Program-made: the position numbers and the translations under genes
Notes under the pieces: generated by a model
The model's input: only the letters and a program-made list of their open reading frames with translations
What the model was told of the DNA's origin: nothing
Database searches by the model: none
Shown: positions 1 through 7,191 of the stretch, one piece after another
Layout: every line of letters starts with the position of its first letter
How positions within the stretch are numbered: position 1 is the stretch's first letter
DNA from: a virus
Reading direction: 5' to 3' (one strand)
Virus record (IMG/VR): IMGVR_UViG_3300042400_001354
Span: 1 to 63,574 of that record
Length of the DNA: 63,574 bases

Positions 1-111
1 AACTTTAGATTTACATACTGTACAATATTGAATATCATCTGAGAGCATTCCATGCTCGTATTCAATTTGATATTCTGAATCGCACTCCTCGCATATAATA
101 TTATATCTCAT
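1..111 (-). CDS. Small zinc-ribbon-like protein, 3' part beyond the window
   Basis: An open frame starts with ATG at 111-109 and runs off the left edge; 37 codons are visible. It carries two CxxC pairs (CEEC at residues 7-10 and CTVC about 20 residues later), a spacing expected of a small zinc ribbon. Its ATG overlaps the galE stop as ATGA, so it is probably translationally coupled to galE. Function unknown; DNA or RNA binding is a guess from the zinc pattern. The partial state is due to the window edge. Confidence 0.55.
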   Translation of the reverse strand, partial: MRYNIICEECDSEYQIEYEHGMLSDDIQYCTVCKSKV

Positions 112-1004
112 CCATATTCCTTATCTCTTAATTTGGTTACATTACACACTAATCTAGCTGTGTCTCCGCTTCTGCGCGGCTTGATCTCGTAAATTAATGT
201 TGAAAATTGTGAAATTATTTCTAATACACTTTGACCAACACCAGTTCCAACATTATAAATTTCGCAACCTGGAGTTGAATTTGTTAAAAACAATTTATGG
301 CATTTAGTTAATTCTAAAATGTCAATATAATCGCGAATGCAAGTTCCATCTGGAGTTGGATAATCATCACCATAAACAGATAAAGCAGAATTTGTTTCTA
401 GAGCTTTTTTGATATTAGGATACAAATTATCAGCACCCGTATCCTGCAATAACCCACTGGGATGTTGTCCAATAGGATTAAAATATCTTAAGATCGTAAT
501 ATTTAAATCTGGCTTTTGTTGTGATATTTTTTGTAGAATTTGTTCAACCAATAATTTTGTAGCACCATAAGTTGACATTGGACCAGTTGGACTAAGTTCG
601 GTTAATGGTTCATCGGATGGAGCATAAACAGTTGCTGAACTCGAAAAAATAATAGTTTTAACACCGTGTTCGACAATATATTCTAAGAAAGTAACAGATT
701 TATTAACATTATTATCAAAATATAATTCAGGATATTTTGCACTTTCTTTGATTGATTTATATCCAGCTAGATGGACTACTGCTGTAATAGGATATGACGA
801 TAAGATAATTTTTAATAGAGTTATATCACTAATACAGCCTGCGAAAAAATATGGCGTTTTACCTGTAATTGTTGCAATATGATCAAGAGTTTCAATTTTA
901 GATCTTGATAAATTATCTAGAACAACAACTTCTTTATCATCATTTAACAGGTCAACTACTAAATGCGAACCAATATAACCTAACCCACCTGTCACTAAAA
1001 TCAT
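108..1004 (-). CDS. galE: GalE-like UDP-sugar 4-epimerase, short C-terminus
   Basis: This is an NAD-dependent short-chain dehydrogenase/epimerase. The Rossmann motif TGGLGYIGSH is at residues 5-14, the catalytic region shows SSSATVY followed by YGATK (Ser and Tyr-x3-Lys), and RRSGDTARLV near the end matches the conserved RRxGD segment of UDP-glucose 4-epimerases. At 298 residues it is about 35-40 shorter than usual GalE (near 338), stopping just after RRSGD. The stop overlaps the next gene by ATGA, so the short form looks like the real gene end and not a local frameshift. Likely supplies UDP-galactose or UDP-GalNAc for the glycan or DNA-glycosylation genes of this phage. The active-site core is present; activity of the truncated form is uncertain. 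Confidence 0.85.
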   Translation of the reverse strand: MILVTGGLGYIGSHLVVDLLNDDKEVVVLDNLSRSKIETLDHIATITGKTPYFFAGCISDITLLKIILSSYPITAVVHLAGYKSIKESAKYPELYFDNNVNKSVTFLEYIVEHGVKTIIFSSSATVYAPSDEPLTELSPTGPMSTYGATKLLVEQILQKISQQKPDLNITILRYFNPIGQHPSGLLQDTGADNLYPNIKKALETNSALSVYGDDYPTPDGTCIRDYIDILELTKCHKLFLTNSTPGCEIYNVGTGVGQSVLEIISQFSTLIYEIKPRRSGDTARLVCNVTKLRDKEYG

Positions 1005-1141
1005 AATTTTCCTTTTATAGTATAATAAAATTGGTACAATACAACACCAAAATTATAAAAAAATACTGTTAATAAAAATAAAATAGGGAGAAATAATACA
1101 ACATAAAATAAAATAAAGATAAGTGTAATTAATGTTGGCAT
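1001..1141 (-). CDS. 46-residue hydrophobic membrane peptide upstream of galE
   Basis: ATG at 1141-1139, preceded by a strong Shine-Dalgarno (AGGGAG, 4-5 nt spacing). The product is almost entirely hydrophobic (MPTLITLIFILFYVVLF... then LLTVFFYNF), consistent with one or two membrane spans, and ends in a basic tail (TIKGKL). The TGA overlaps the galE ATG as ATGA, the coupling style used throughout this genome, which supports it as a real gene. The Shine-Dalgarno and start lie in one arm of a perfect 14-bp inverted repeat (see repeat at 1082-1154). No family recognised; a small lysis- or envelope-related role is possible but unsupported. Confidence 0.5.
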   Translation of the reverse strand: MPTLITLIFILFYVVLFLPILFLLTVFFYNFGVVLYQFYYTIKGKL

Positions 1142-1154
1142 ATTTCTCCCTATT
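1082..1154. repeat. 14-bp inverted repeat covering a Shine-Dalgarno
   Basis: Perfect arms AATAGGGAGAAATA (1082-1095) and TATTTCTCCCTATT (1141-1154) with a 45-nt loop. In minus-strand RNA the right arm contains the Shine-Dalgarno and first base of the start codon of the 46-residue membrane peptide; the left arm is inside that peptide's coding sequence. A long-range hairpin would hide the ribosome binding site. No U-tract follows, so it is not a standard terminator. Confidence 0.55.
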
Positions 1155-1219
1155 ATAATAAAATTTAATTATATTTAGTCAGTAAATTTACTTGCATCAA
1201 CTCCCCAATGACCAAGCTG

Positions 1220-1390
1220 TTAAAACCTATTGGGACTACCCGTTGGAGAGAAATCTGCAGAATCTCTGATATTAATTGCATATTCTCGTTTACCGAAAAG
1301 TTCATGCAATTCCTTATAAAGAACTACAGCATCATCAAACGAAACCACAATCTCTTTACCATTGATGTTTAATACTAATTTCATATTCAT
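1220..1390 (-). CDS. Small acidic protein downstream of nrdA
   Basis: A 56-codon frame starts 4 nt after the nrdA stop (ATG 1390-1388; a second in-frame ATG two codons later). It reads MNMKLVLNINGKEIVVSF then a helical acidic segment. The composition is clearly coding and the tight spacing suggests coupling to nrdA. After its TAA (1222-1220) the same frame stays open for 14 more coding-like codons (QLGHWGVDASKFTD) before a second stop, so the gene may once have been longer, or the first stop may be read through. No function assigned. Confidence 0.6.
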   Translation of the reverse strand: MNMKLVLNINGKEIVVSFDDAVVLYKELHELFGKREYAINIRDSADFSPTGSPNRF

Positions 1391-1394
1391 ATAC

Positions 1395-3101
1395 TTATCC
1401 GTGACAACTTAAACATTCACCTTTACTTACATTAACACCGTTTTCAGAACGGATATAATACAGTGATTTAATCCAAGGATCTTTAAATGCTAATTTATGT
1501 ACTTCGCTAATATATTCTTCATCTTCATCAGCCGAGAAAAAGAAATTAATACTTTGAGCCTGATCAATATAACGTTGACGAGCACTAGCCAATCGCACAA
1601 TTTGTTTTTGATCAATTTCAAATGCAGTTTTAAATACAGATTTTTCTTCATCTGTTAACCAATCAACATGTTGAACTGATCCACCATTACCGATAATATC
1701 TTTTACTACAGCATCACTATAAACACATTTTTCTTTCATTAATTTTAATAATGAAGGATTAACCCTGTCCATCTTACCAGCAGCTGTATTTTGAACATAA
1801 GCATTTTTATAGATTGGTTCAATTCCCTGACTAACAGAACCGCAAATTAATGCTGAACTTAAATTTGGAGCAATAGCAATACGATGAGTATTTCTCACAC
1901 CATAACCACTACACCATTCAGGCTCACCCCATTCTGAAGCCATCCATTGACTGGCTCTTAACGATTCTGCATTTAAATGTTTAAAGATTTCAATATTTTT
2001 ATAATATGCATCCATTGATTCAAATGGAATTAAATTATCCTGCAAATAAGTATGAAATCCTAGTAAACCTAATCCCAATGCTCTTGATGCCTCAGCAAAT
2101 GCAACAACTTTTTCCATTCCAGGTTCACTTTTACCAATTTCAATTAAATCTTGATTAACGCAATCTAGAAACACTGTTGCATTAAATACAGCATCAGTAT
2201 CTTTCCATTCATCATATAATGAACAATTCATAGAAGATAAAACACATGAGAATGTATAATCTTCGCTAGAATGAAGAGTGATTTCCGTACATAGATTTGA
2301 AGCTTTTACATCAAGACCGCGCTCTTTGTACATCTGTGGATTTAACTGATTAACTCTATCAACGAAAAAGAAATAACCTTTACCAGTTATCATCTTTAAC
2401 TTTAACGCAGCCTGATAACGTCCAATAGCGTCTCTATCACCAGAATCTAATCGTTCGATAAACTTATCTGTTACATTCCAACCAATATTAGCATCATCAG
2501 GACTTTTACTGATATAATTTACAATCTCATAAAAATCAGGATGGTCAATTTCAAGATATCCAGCCCAAGCTCCACGTCGTTGACTGCCCTGTGAAATATC
2601 TCGTGACATTTGAACAAAATCTTTAAACACAGGAAGTACACCGCTTGCTCCACCTTTAACGCCATTAATTTTCGCTCCACGAGGTCTAATAGCTCCAAGA
2701 TAACCAGATGTACCAAAACCATTTTTACTCAATACAGCTGCTTCTTGTTGAGCTCCATAGAATCCATAAACAGAATCTTGGACGAATCCACCACTACAGC
2801 TTACAGGACAACCAAATCCAGTTCCCATGTTAGACAATACTGGAGTAGATGCAGCTAACCAACCATTCCATAATAACTCAAAGAATTTAGGTTGCCATTC
2901 AGCAGGATTTGGAGTATAACTAGCAGCATGTTTTGCAATTCTAGTATAAACAGAAGCAAGGTCAGGATATTCAGCTGATAAGTTTTTTTCTCTTAACATC
3001 TGCCATGCAATGGTCGTACACCATTTTGGTAATTTACCTTGTTCTTGTAACTCTTTTCTTTCGTTACTTAACTCATCATAAATTGATAATTCTTTTACCA
3101 T
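1395..3101 (-). CDS. nrdA: Ribonucleotide reductase, class I large (alpha) subunit
   Basis: Reduces ribonucleotides to deoxyribonucleotides with the beta subunit from the adjacent nrdB. The catalytic NLCTE loop (N269, C271, E273) is present; C98/C102 (GFGCPVSC) and C293 (SSMNC) fit the redox-active cysteine positions; a YY pair near residue 551 fits the radical-transfer tyrosines; the C-terminus CLSCHG is the thioredoxin/glutaredoxin-accessible cysteine pair. At 568 residues it is much shorter than E. coli or T4 NrdA (about 750) because the N-terminal ATP-cone is absent, so dATP feedback through that domain is not expected. It lies just downstream of nrdB in one operon and feeds the phage DNA polymerase. 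Confidence 0.95.
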   Translation of the reverse strand: MVKELSIYDELSNERKELQEQGKLPKWCTTIAWQMLREKNLSAEYPDLASVYTRIAKHAASYTPNPAEWQPKFFELLWNGWLAASTPVLSNMGTGFGCPVSCSGGFVQDSVYGFYGAQQEAAVLSKNGFGTSGYLGAIRPRGAKINGVKGGASGVLPVFKDFVQMSRDISQGSQRRGAWAGYLEIDHPDFYEIVNYISKSPDDANIGWNVTDKFIERLDSGDRDAIGRYQAALKLKMITGKGYFFFVDRVNQLNPQMYKERGLDVKASNLCTEITLHSSEDYTFSCVLSSMNCSLYDEWKDTDAVFNATVFLDCVNQDLIEIGKSEPGMEKVVAFAEASRALGLGLLGFHTYLQDNLIPFESMDAYYKNIEIFKHLNAESLRASQWMASEWGEPEWCSGYGVRNTHRIAIAPNLSSALICGSVSQGIEPIYKNAYVQNTAAGKMDRVNPSLLKLMKEKCVYSDAVVKDIIGNGGSVQHVDWLTDEEKSVFKTAFEIDQKQIVRLASARQRYIDQAQSINFFFSADEDEEYISEVHKLAFKDPWIKSLYYIRSENGVNVSKGECLSCHG

Positions 3102-3122
3102 ACAAGTTCCTTTATTTTAATA

Positions 3123-4112
3123 TTACCAAACAAATCGTTTTTCAATCCACGCTCTATTATAATCTGAACCTTGAGATGAGAAAAAATCATGTAGTGTAGT
3201 TGATTCTAAATCTTTGTAGAACCATTCAGCAATTGGATTGTAAGTTGGTTTAAAAATAGCTTTATAACCCAATTCTTTTAAACACATATCCAATCTAGAT
3301 TCTGTAAAATGATTTAATTGATTTTCTGTAATACCTTTAATACTACCCTTTTCAAAATTCTTAGCATTAATAATCATTTCATGCTCAAGAATTACTCTAG
3401 CTGTTTCTTCTAATTCTTCTCGTAAATGTAACAATTCTTCTTCAGTTAATTGATTATCAGCAACTGCTTCTGCTAGTAGAGTACGAAATAACCATGCACC
3501 GCCTTGATTGTGGAGCGATTCGTCAATCGCAGAAAAATTAATTCCCGCATTTACATTAACGGCTTTATTTTTACCGTTAGAATTAAAATGTTTAATAAAA
3601 GCAAAACTAGAGAATAAAACAGCACCCTCTACCATGGAGAAAATACCAACGGATTTTAATTTATCCATTAAAGTTGTTCTTTTTGATAATCTTTTACCAA
3701 TCCATTTCATACGATTAACTAGAATTGGATCATCTAGGTATGAATCATAAAATTCATCTGTATCTAAACCTAATACTTCATTAATTTTATTATAGAATGG
3801 AGCATGAACATTTGTTTCCATAAAAGCAAATGCATCAGCCATTCTTTGAATATCAGGTCTTGGGAATACCTGAGAAACATAATTTTTCCAGTATTCATTA
3901 ACTGAAATTTCATATTTGGTAAATAATCGCAACGTAGATGTTAATCCATGATATTCCGCGTCATTAAAATTAGTTTTTAAATCATGAAGATCTTTTTCAA
4001 CTTCAATTTCAAAATCAAACCACATAATTTCTTGTTGTTTTCTAGCGAATTCAATTGCTACCGGATAATCTATAGTGTAAGTATCTTTCGGAGTCAATAA
4101 TCTAATGCCCAT
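3123..4112 (-). CDS. nrdB: Ribonucleotide reductase, class I small (beta) subunit
   Basis: Ferritin-like di-metal subunit that generates the radical used by NrdA. Visible metal-ligand regions are METNVHAPFY, VEGAVLFSSFAF and IDESLHNQ (ExxH). In the first, Glu and His are separated by three residues instead of the usual two, so the exact ligand is uncertain. The C-terminus (RAWIEKRFVW) is the expected NrdA-docking tail. The ATG at 4112 is preceded by AAGG with good spacing; a TTG five codons upstream is open but less likely. About 329 residues, normal for the family. Followed 22 nt later by nrdA. Confidence 0.93.
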   Translation of the reverse strand: MGIRLLTPKDTYTIDYPVAIEFARKQQEIMWFDFEIEVEKDLHDLKTNFNDAEYHGLTSTLRLFTKYEISVNEYWKNYVSQVFPRPDIQRMADAFAFMETNVHAPFYNKINEVLGLDTDEFYDSYLDDPILVNRMKWIGKRLSKRTTLMDKLKSVGIFSMVEGAVLFSSFAFIKHFNSNGKNKAVNVNAGINFSAIDESLHNQGGAWLFRTLLAEAVADNQLTEEELLHLREELEETARVILEHEMIINAKNFEKGSIKGITENQLNHFTESRLDMCLKELGYKAIFKPTYNPIAEWFYKDLESTTLHDFFSSQGSDYNRAWIEKRFVW

Positions 4113-4138
4113 ATCATTCCTTTTCAAAAATTAAAACA

Positions 4139-4154
4139 GTTGCATCCATGCAAC
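4139..4154. repeat. Short hairpin before nrdB
   Basis: GTTGCATCCATGCAAC is a perfect 7-bp inverted repeat with a 2-nt centre, between the SPFH gene stop (4185) and nrdB. On the minus strand it is followed by a T-rich stretch (TGTTTTAATTTTTG), so it could be a weak terminator or processing site. The tail is interrupted, hence low confidence as a terminator. Confidence 0.35.
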
Positions 4155-4184
4155 ACCTAATATCCTTTTAACGTTATCTATATA

Positions 4185-5030
4185 TTACTTCTGAAAATTC
4201 AACATAGGAACTGGACCAGTCATATACTGGGGTAATTGTCCATCCCATTTATCAATTTTATTCAGTTCCAATACAGCAGGATTATTTTTTAAAGCAGCAC
4301 CTTTAATTTCAATTGCTTCAGCTTCTGCTTTGGCAATAGCTAATTTAGATTCTGCAACACCACGAGCTTCAGCAATTGCTTTATCAGCTTCGGCTCTAGA
4401 TTGAGCTACTTCATTTTCACGTTGTTGGGTTTTTTGTAGTGCTTGAATTTTTGCATTAATAGATTCAACTACAGTTTGTGGTAATCTCATATTACCAACT
4501 AAATAGAGCGACTCAACTTTAATACCCACTGGATCCATTTCAGCTTGAACAATAGAAAGAACTTCATCAACTAAAGCAGCTTTACCTTCACCATAAACCG
4601 ATTCAATATCTCTAGAAGATGCAGCTTTATTAAATGCATCTCTAACGCTATTTCGCAAGACAAGATTAGTAATCTCATCAGTACCTTTACGATATTTTTG
4701 AAAAATAGTTGTTACTTTATCAGGTTCAATATGATAACTAATACCAACATCAGTATTAACAGTTAAACCTTGTTTAGTTTGAAAAGTAAAACTATCATCG
4801 TTTGGGCTACCTTCAGTTGCTGCTTGAGTCCAAACATGATTTTGAGTAAATGTTGGGAATAAGAATAATTGTTCGTTAACCCCAATCCAATATCTTCCTA
4901 CACCTAATACTTGACTATCAACACCCTTTTCGCCACCATTTAAAAATACTTTAATACCTGTATACCCTGGCGGAACATTAGAACAACCAGTAATAAACAA
5001 GAACATCAATAACATAATAATTTTTTTCAT
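4185..5030 (-). CDS. SPFH/prohibitin-family lipoprotein
   Basis: A 281-residue protein with a lipoprotein signal: basic MKK, hydrophobic IIMLLMFLFIT, then lipobox ITGC with the lipidated Cys at 16. The middle (roughly residues 20-190) is a band-7/SPFH domain, followed by an alanine/glutamate-rich coiled coil (about 195-245). SPFH proteins form membrane-associated oligomers that guard membrane proteases. Prohibitin-like genes occur in several T4-like phages, where the role is unknown; remodelling the host envelope or protecting phage membrane proteins is plausible. Its ATG directly follows the stop of the small membrane protein at 5031. Confidence 0.85.
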   Translation of the reverse strand: MKKIIMLLMFLFITGCSNVPPGYTGIKVFLNGGEKGVDSQVLGVGRYWIGVNEQLFLFPTFTQNHVWTQAATEGSPNDDSFTFQTKQGLTVNTDVGISYHIEPDKVTTIFQKYRKGTDEITNLVLRNSVRDAFNKAASSRDIESVYGEGKAALVDEVLSIVQAEMDPVGIKVESLYLVGNMRLPQTVVESINAKIQALQKTQQRENEVAQSRAEADKAIAEARGVAESKLAIAKAEAEAIEIKGAALKNNPAVLELNKIDKWDGQLPQYMTGPVPMLNFQK

Positions 5031-5222
5031 TTACTTTCCTTTAATCAAATTTAACACATAATTAATTGCTGTTGGTAATGTAGCAATTGTTAAAATAATC
5101 GCCGCAATCCCACCAAATACAAAGAAATCATCTTTATACGAAATTAAAAATGGACACACAAACCCAAAACTAATAACATACCCAATAACAATTAAACACA
5201 ATTTAATAAATTTAACACCCAT
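5031..5222 (-). CDS. Small two-span membrane protein
   Basis: 63 residues with two hydrophobic segments, about residues 6-26 (FIKLCLIVIGYVISFGF) and 34-56, joined by a short charged turn (SYKDDF). The stop is immediately followed by the ATG of the SPFH lipoprotein, suggesting the two are made together and may act in the same membrane. No family recognised. Confidence 0.6.
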   Translation of the reverse strand: MGVKFIKLCLIVIGYVISFGFVCPFLISYKDDFFVFGGIAAIILTIATLPTAINYVLNLIKGK

Positions 5223-5224
5223 TT

Positions 5225-5791
5225 TTACCCCAATTTTATATAAGGAGAAATATAATTCTCCCGTAAATGATTTACACTAAAAGTTCCTTCTGGATTACCA
5301 GAATGTATTTCAGTTGCATTTTTAGTTTCTCCCTGAGAATCAACAAAATTATCTACTTTATGTGAATATAAATTTCCATTATAATGCCGTTTAGATATAT
5401 GTTTAAATGCAGAATCATATAATTTATTTAAATGCTCATCATCACCAAAATATCTAATAGATTGACCTCTATCTAATTTATCTTTATACAATTTTATTAC
5501 AATACCAACTAATGGTGCGGCTGCAGCACCTTTATGTTGATGCAGCCGCTCAATGCCAGTTTTTGAATTATCATCAGCTCTAGAAAAATGTACTTCCCAG
5601 GCATTTTTATGTTTAAATCTTAAAAATACATAAGGAGTATTTTTATGTGTTGTATGATACGCTTCTACATTAGTCAATGTATGAGGATAATATCGCTCCT
5701 TTACAGCATCTTCTAATGGTTTATGTCTATGCAAATCTAATGTTGTATCGAATATTTCAGTCAATTCAATAAAATTAGAAAAAGATTTCAT
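5225..5791 (-). CDS. Uncharacterised phage protein with capsid-targeting-like N-terminus
   Basis: 188 residues of unknown function. The N-terminus MKSFSNFIELTE resembles the T4 IPIII capsid targeting sequence and the N-termini of the proteins at 9415, 10012 and 12576. The rest is mixed alpha/beta with many His and aromatic residues and contains HQHKGAAAAPLVGIVIKLY. It lies between mazG and the small membrane gene. A virion-packaged or host-directed protein is an inference from the N-terminus only. Confidence 0.6.
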   Translation of the reverse strand: MKSFSNFIELTEIFDTTLDLHRHKPLEDAVKERYYPHTLTNVEAYHTTHKNTPYVFLRFKHKNAWEVHFSRADDNSKTGIERLHQHKGAAAAPLVGIVIKLYKDKLDRGQSIRYFGDDEHLNKLYDSAFKHISKRHYNGNLYSHKVDNFVDSQGETKNATEIHSGNPEGTFSVNHLRENYISPYIKLG

Positions 5792-6207
5792 TAAACATCA
5801 CCTTCCGCGCGAACTTCTGATTTAATAATCTCAAATCCTGCAGGATAACGAGCAGATAATTTCTCAACATTCATAACAATAATTTCATCAAGTGTAGTAC
5901 CCAATGCAGATGCTGCTACCGCCAAATACCAACAAATATCACCCAATTCGCGTTTCATATGAAAAACATTTTCTTCGTTTAACGGCTTACCTTGAAATAA
6001 AATTTTCTTAACAACTTCAGTAAACTCACCTGCCTCAGCAGTTAAACCAGCAGAAGCAGTAACCAATTGAGGAATTTTAACACCAAACTCTTTTGATCCA
6101 GTATTAAGTTCTTCTAATCTAACCATTAAAGAATTGAAATCACTTGAAGCAGGAGAAATTGTACCAGCCACAAATTTCTCATAATCTTTTAATTCAACTT
6201 TACTCAT
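5791..6207 (-). CDS. mazG: MazG-like NTP pyrophosphohydrolase
   Basis: All-alpha NTP-PPase fold enzyme, 138 residues. The metal-binding signature is visible: EAGEFTE (ExxxxE type) followed about 30 residues later by ELGDICWY (ExxD). MazG-type enzymes hydrolyse nucleoside triphosphates or (p)ppGpp-like alarmones; phage copies are proposed to tune host nucleotide pools. The start at 6207 is chosen because ATG there is preceded by GAGGA and overlaps the thyX stop; an upstream open extension would overlap thyX by about 150 nt and looks unreal. Confidence 0.85.
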   Translation of the reverse strand: MSKVELKDYEKFVAGTISPASSDFNSLMVRLEELNTGSKEFGVKIPQLVTASAGLTAEAGEFTEVVKKILFQGKPLNEENVFHMKRELGDICWYLAVAASALGTTLDEIIVMNVEKLSARYPAGFEIIKSEVRAEGDV

Positions 6208-7036
6208 TAATATTTTCCTCTTTATTATATAACATTTGTTCAATTCTATCTCTGTATTGAATCCAACCTTTAAAATTTCTGTAATAAAAATCAGATTCTC
6301 CTGGAGTTGCTTGGTGTTCAGCTGGGCTTGCATGTAACGGCTCAGAACCAACTAAACGATCATGTAACTCAACATCTTTTCTTACATGAGGATTTGATCC
6401 ATCATGATTGCTATAAGATACTCTAGCACAACGAGCTGTTGAACATTTTAATAGAATATCTTCATCACATAATTCACGTTCTGTATCAGTAATATACGGT
6501 AAATGCCATTCACCATGCTCAACTTTTTTTGGTTGACTATTTTGAATTGCACCATAAATTGTTTTTGCTAATTCCTGAATTTCTGGTTGAGCATCAGGAT
6601 GAATTCTTAAATTAAAGAAATTTTCCCATTCAGTTGAAGTAACAATAACATTAATATACTGCCATGGTTCAAGAATACGATTACCAATTTGTTTATGTAA
6701 ACCAATTTTGCTAAATGCATAAGCAAATACACAAGCAAATTTAGCAGATAATTTCCAAACAAATTTAGCAGCTGTTAATTTGAACCCACTTAATTCAGAT
6801 TTAGCTTGCATACCAGCAACATTAGCTCCCCAATGAACTGGCATAGCAGGATCATTCCATACTTGGGCAATAATTTTGCTAATAGGAATAGCTCTAGAAC
6901 TAGACGCAGACCTAGAGAATACACGATGTGTCATAAATTCCTGATGTATATATCGATGATACCTCAATTGTAGTGTACAAATTCTATTTTCAATACCATC
7001 AAAATAAGAATCTGCAATCATTTTAGCTGTAATCAT
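6200..7036 (-). CDS. thyX: FAD-dependent thymidylate synthase ThyX
   Basis: Makes dTMP from dUMP using methylenetetrahydrofolate and FAD. The ThyX signature region is present as HRVFSRSASSSR (residues 37-48, equivalent to RHRxxSxxxxSxR), with a conserved CARVSYSNHDG later. 278 residues. The start overlaps the stop of the small gene at 7033 (ATGA) and the end overlaps mazG. It works with nrdA/B, dCMP deaminase and dNMP kinase to supply dTTP, sensible for an AT-rich genome. No base-hydroxymethylating form is indicated. Confidence 0.92.
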   Translation of the reverse strand: MITAKMIADSYFDGIENRICTLQLRYHRYIHQEFMTHRVFSRSASSSRAIPISKIIAQVWNDPAMPVHWGANVAGMQAKSELSGFKLTAAKFVWKLSAKFACVFAYAFSKIGLHKQIGNRILEPWQYINVIVTSTEWENFFNLRIHPDAQPEIQELAKTIYGAIQNSQPKKVEHGEWHLPYITDTERELCDEDILLKCSTARCARVSYSNHDGSNPHVRKDVELHDRLVGSEPLHASPAEHQATPGESDFYYRNFKGWIQYRDRIEQMLYNKEENINE

Positions 7037-7191
7037 TGTTCAAAGTGCTCCTTATAATATTTTTCAAATTCAGGTTTATCTAATGGTATATATTGTTCTT
7101 CAGTATATTGAAACCAAACACCATTAATACGCAAATATTCTGTACCATCAACATCAAATCGCGTACATTTTAAATCTTCAAGTTTTTCCAT
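7033..7191 (-). CDS. Small conserved-looking protein between primase and thyX
   Basis: A 52-residue acidic protein (MEKLEDLKCTRFDVDG... EHFEQ). The frame exactly fills the space between the primase and thyX: its ATG overlaps the primase stop (TAATG at 7193-7189) and its TGA overlaps the thyX ATG (ATGA). This double coupling is strong evidence of a real gene. It contains Tyr/Phe/Trp-rich stretches (YLRINGVWFQYTEEQY). Function unknown. Confidence 0.7.
   Translation of the reverse strand: MEKLEDLKCTRFDVDGTEYLRINGVWFQYTEEQYIPLDKPEFEKYYKEHFEQ

Noticed and set aside
108-1004. GalE truncated by a frameshift
   Set aside because: The sequence after the stop encodes a separate zinc-ribbon frame in ATGA overlap and no GalE C-terminal motif appears in other frames.
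1015-1030. Plus-strand TATAGTATAAT at the galE start as a promoter
   Set aside because: No -35 element at 16-18 nt and no plus-strand gene downstream; overlaps coding sequence of the small membrane peptide.
1082-1154. Inverted repeat as intrinsic terminator
   Set aside because: Loop of 45 nt, no U-tract, and the right arm contains the Shine-Dalgarno of an ORF.
6208-6351. Longer MazG start at 6351
   Set aside because: The extension overlaps thyX by about 150 nt and has poor composition; ATG 6207 has a good Shine-Dalgarno.
6200-7036. ThyX as a dCMP or dUMP hydroxymethylase explaining base modification
   Set aside because: It has the ThyX flavin motif; hydroxymethylases of phages are ThyA-like and none is seen here.
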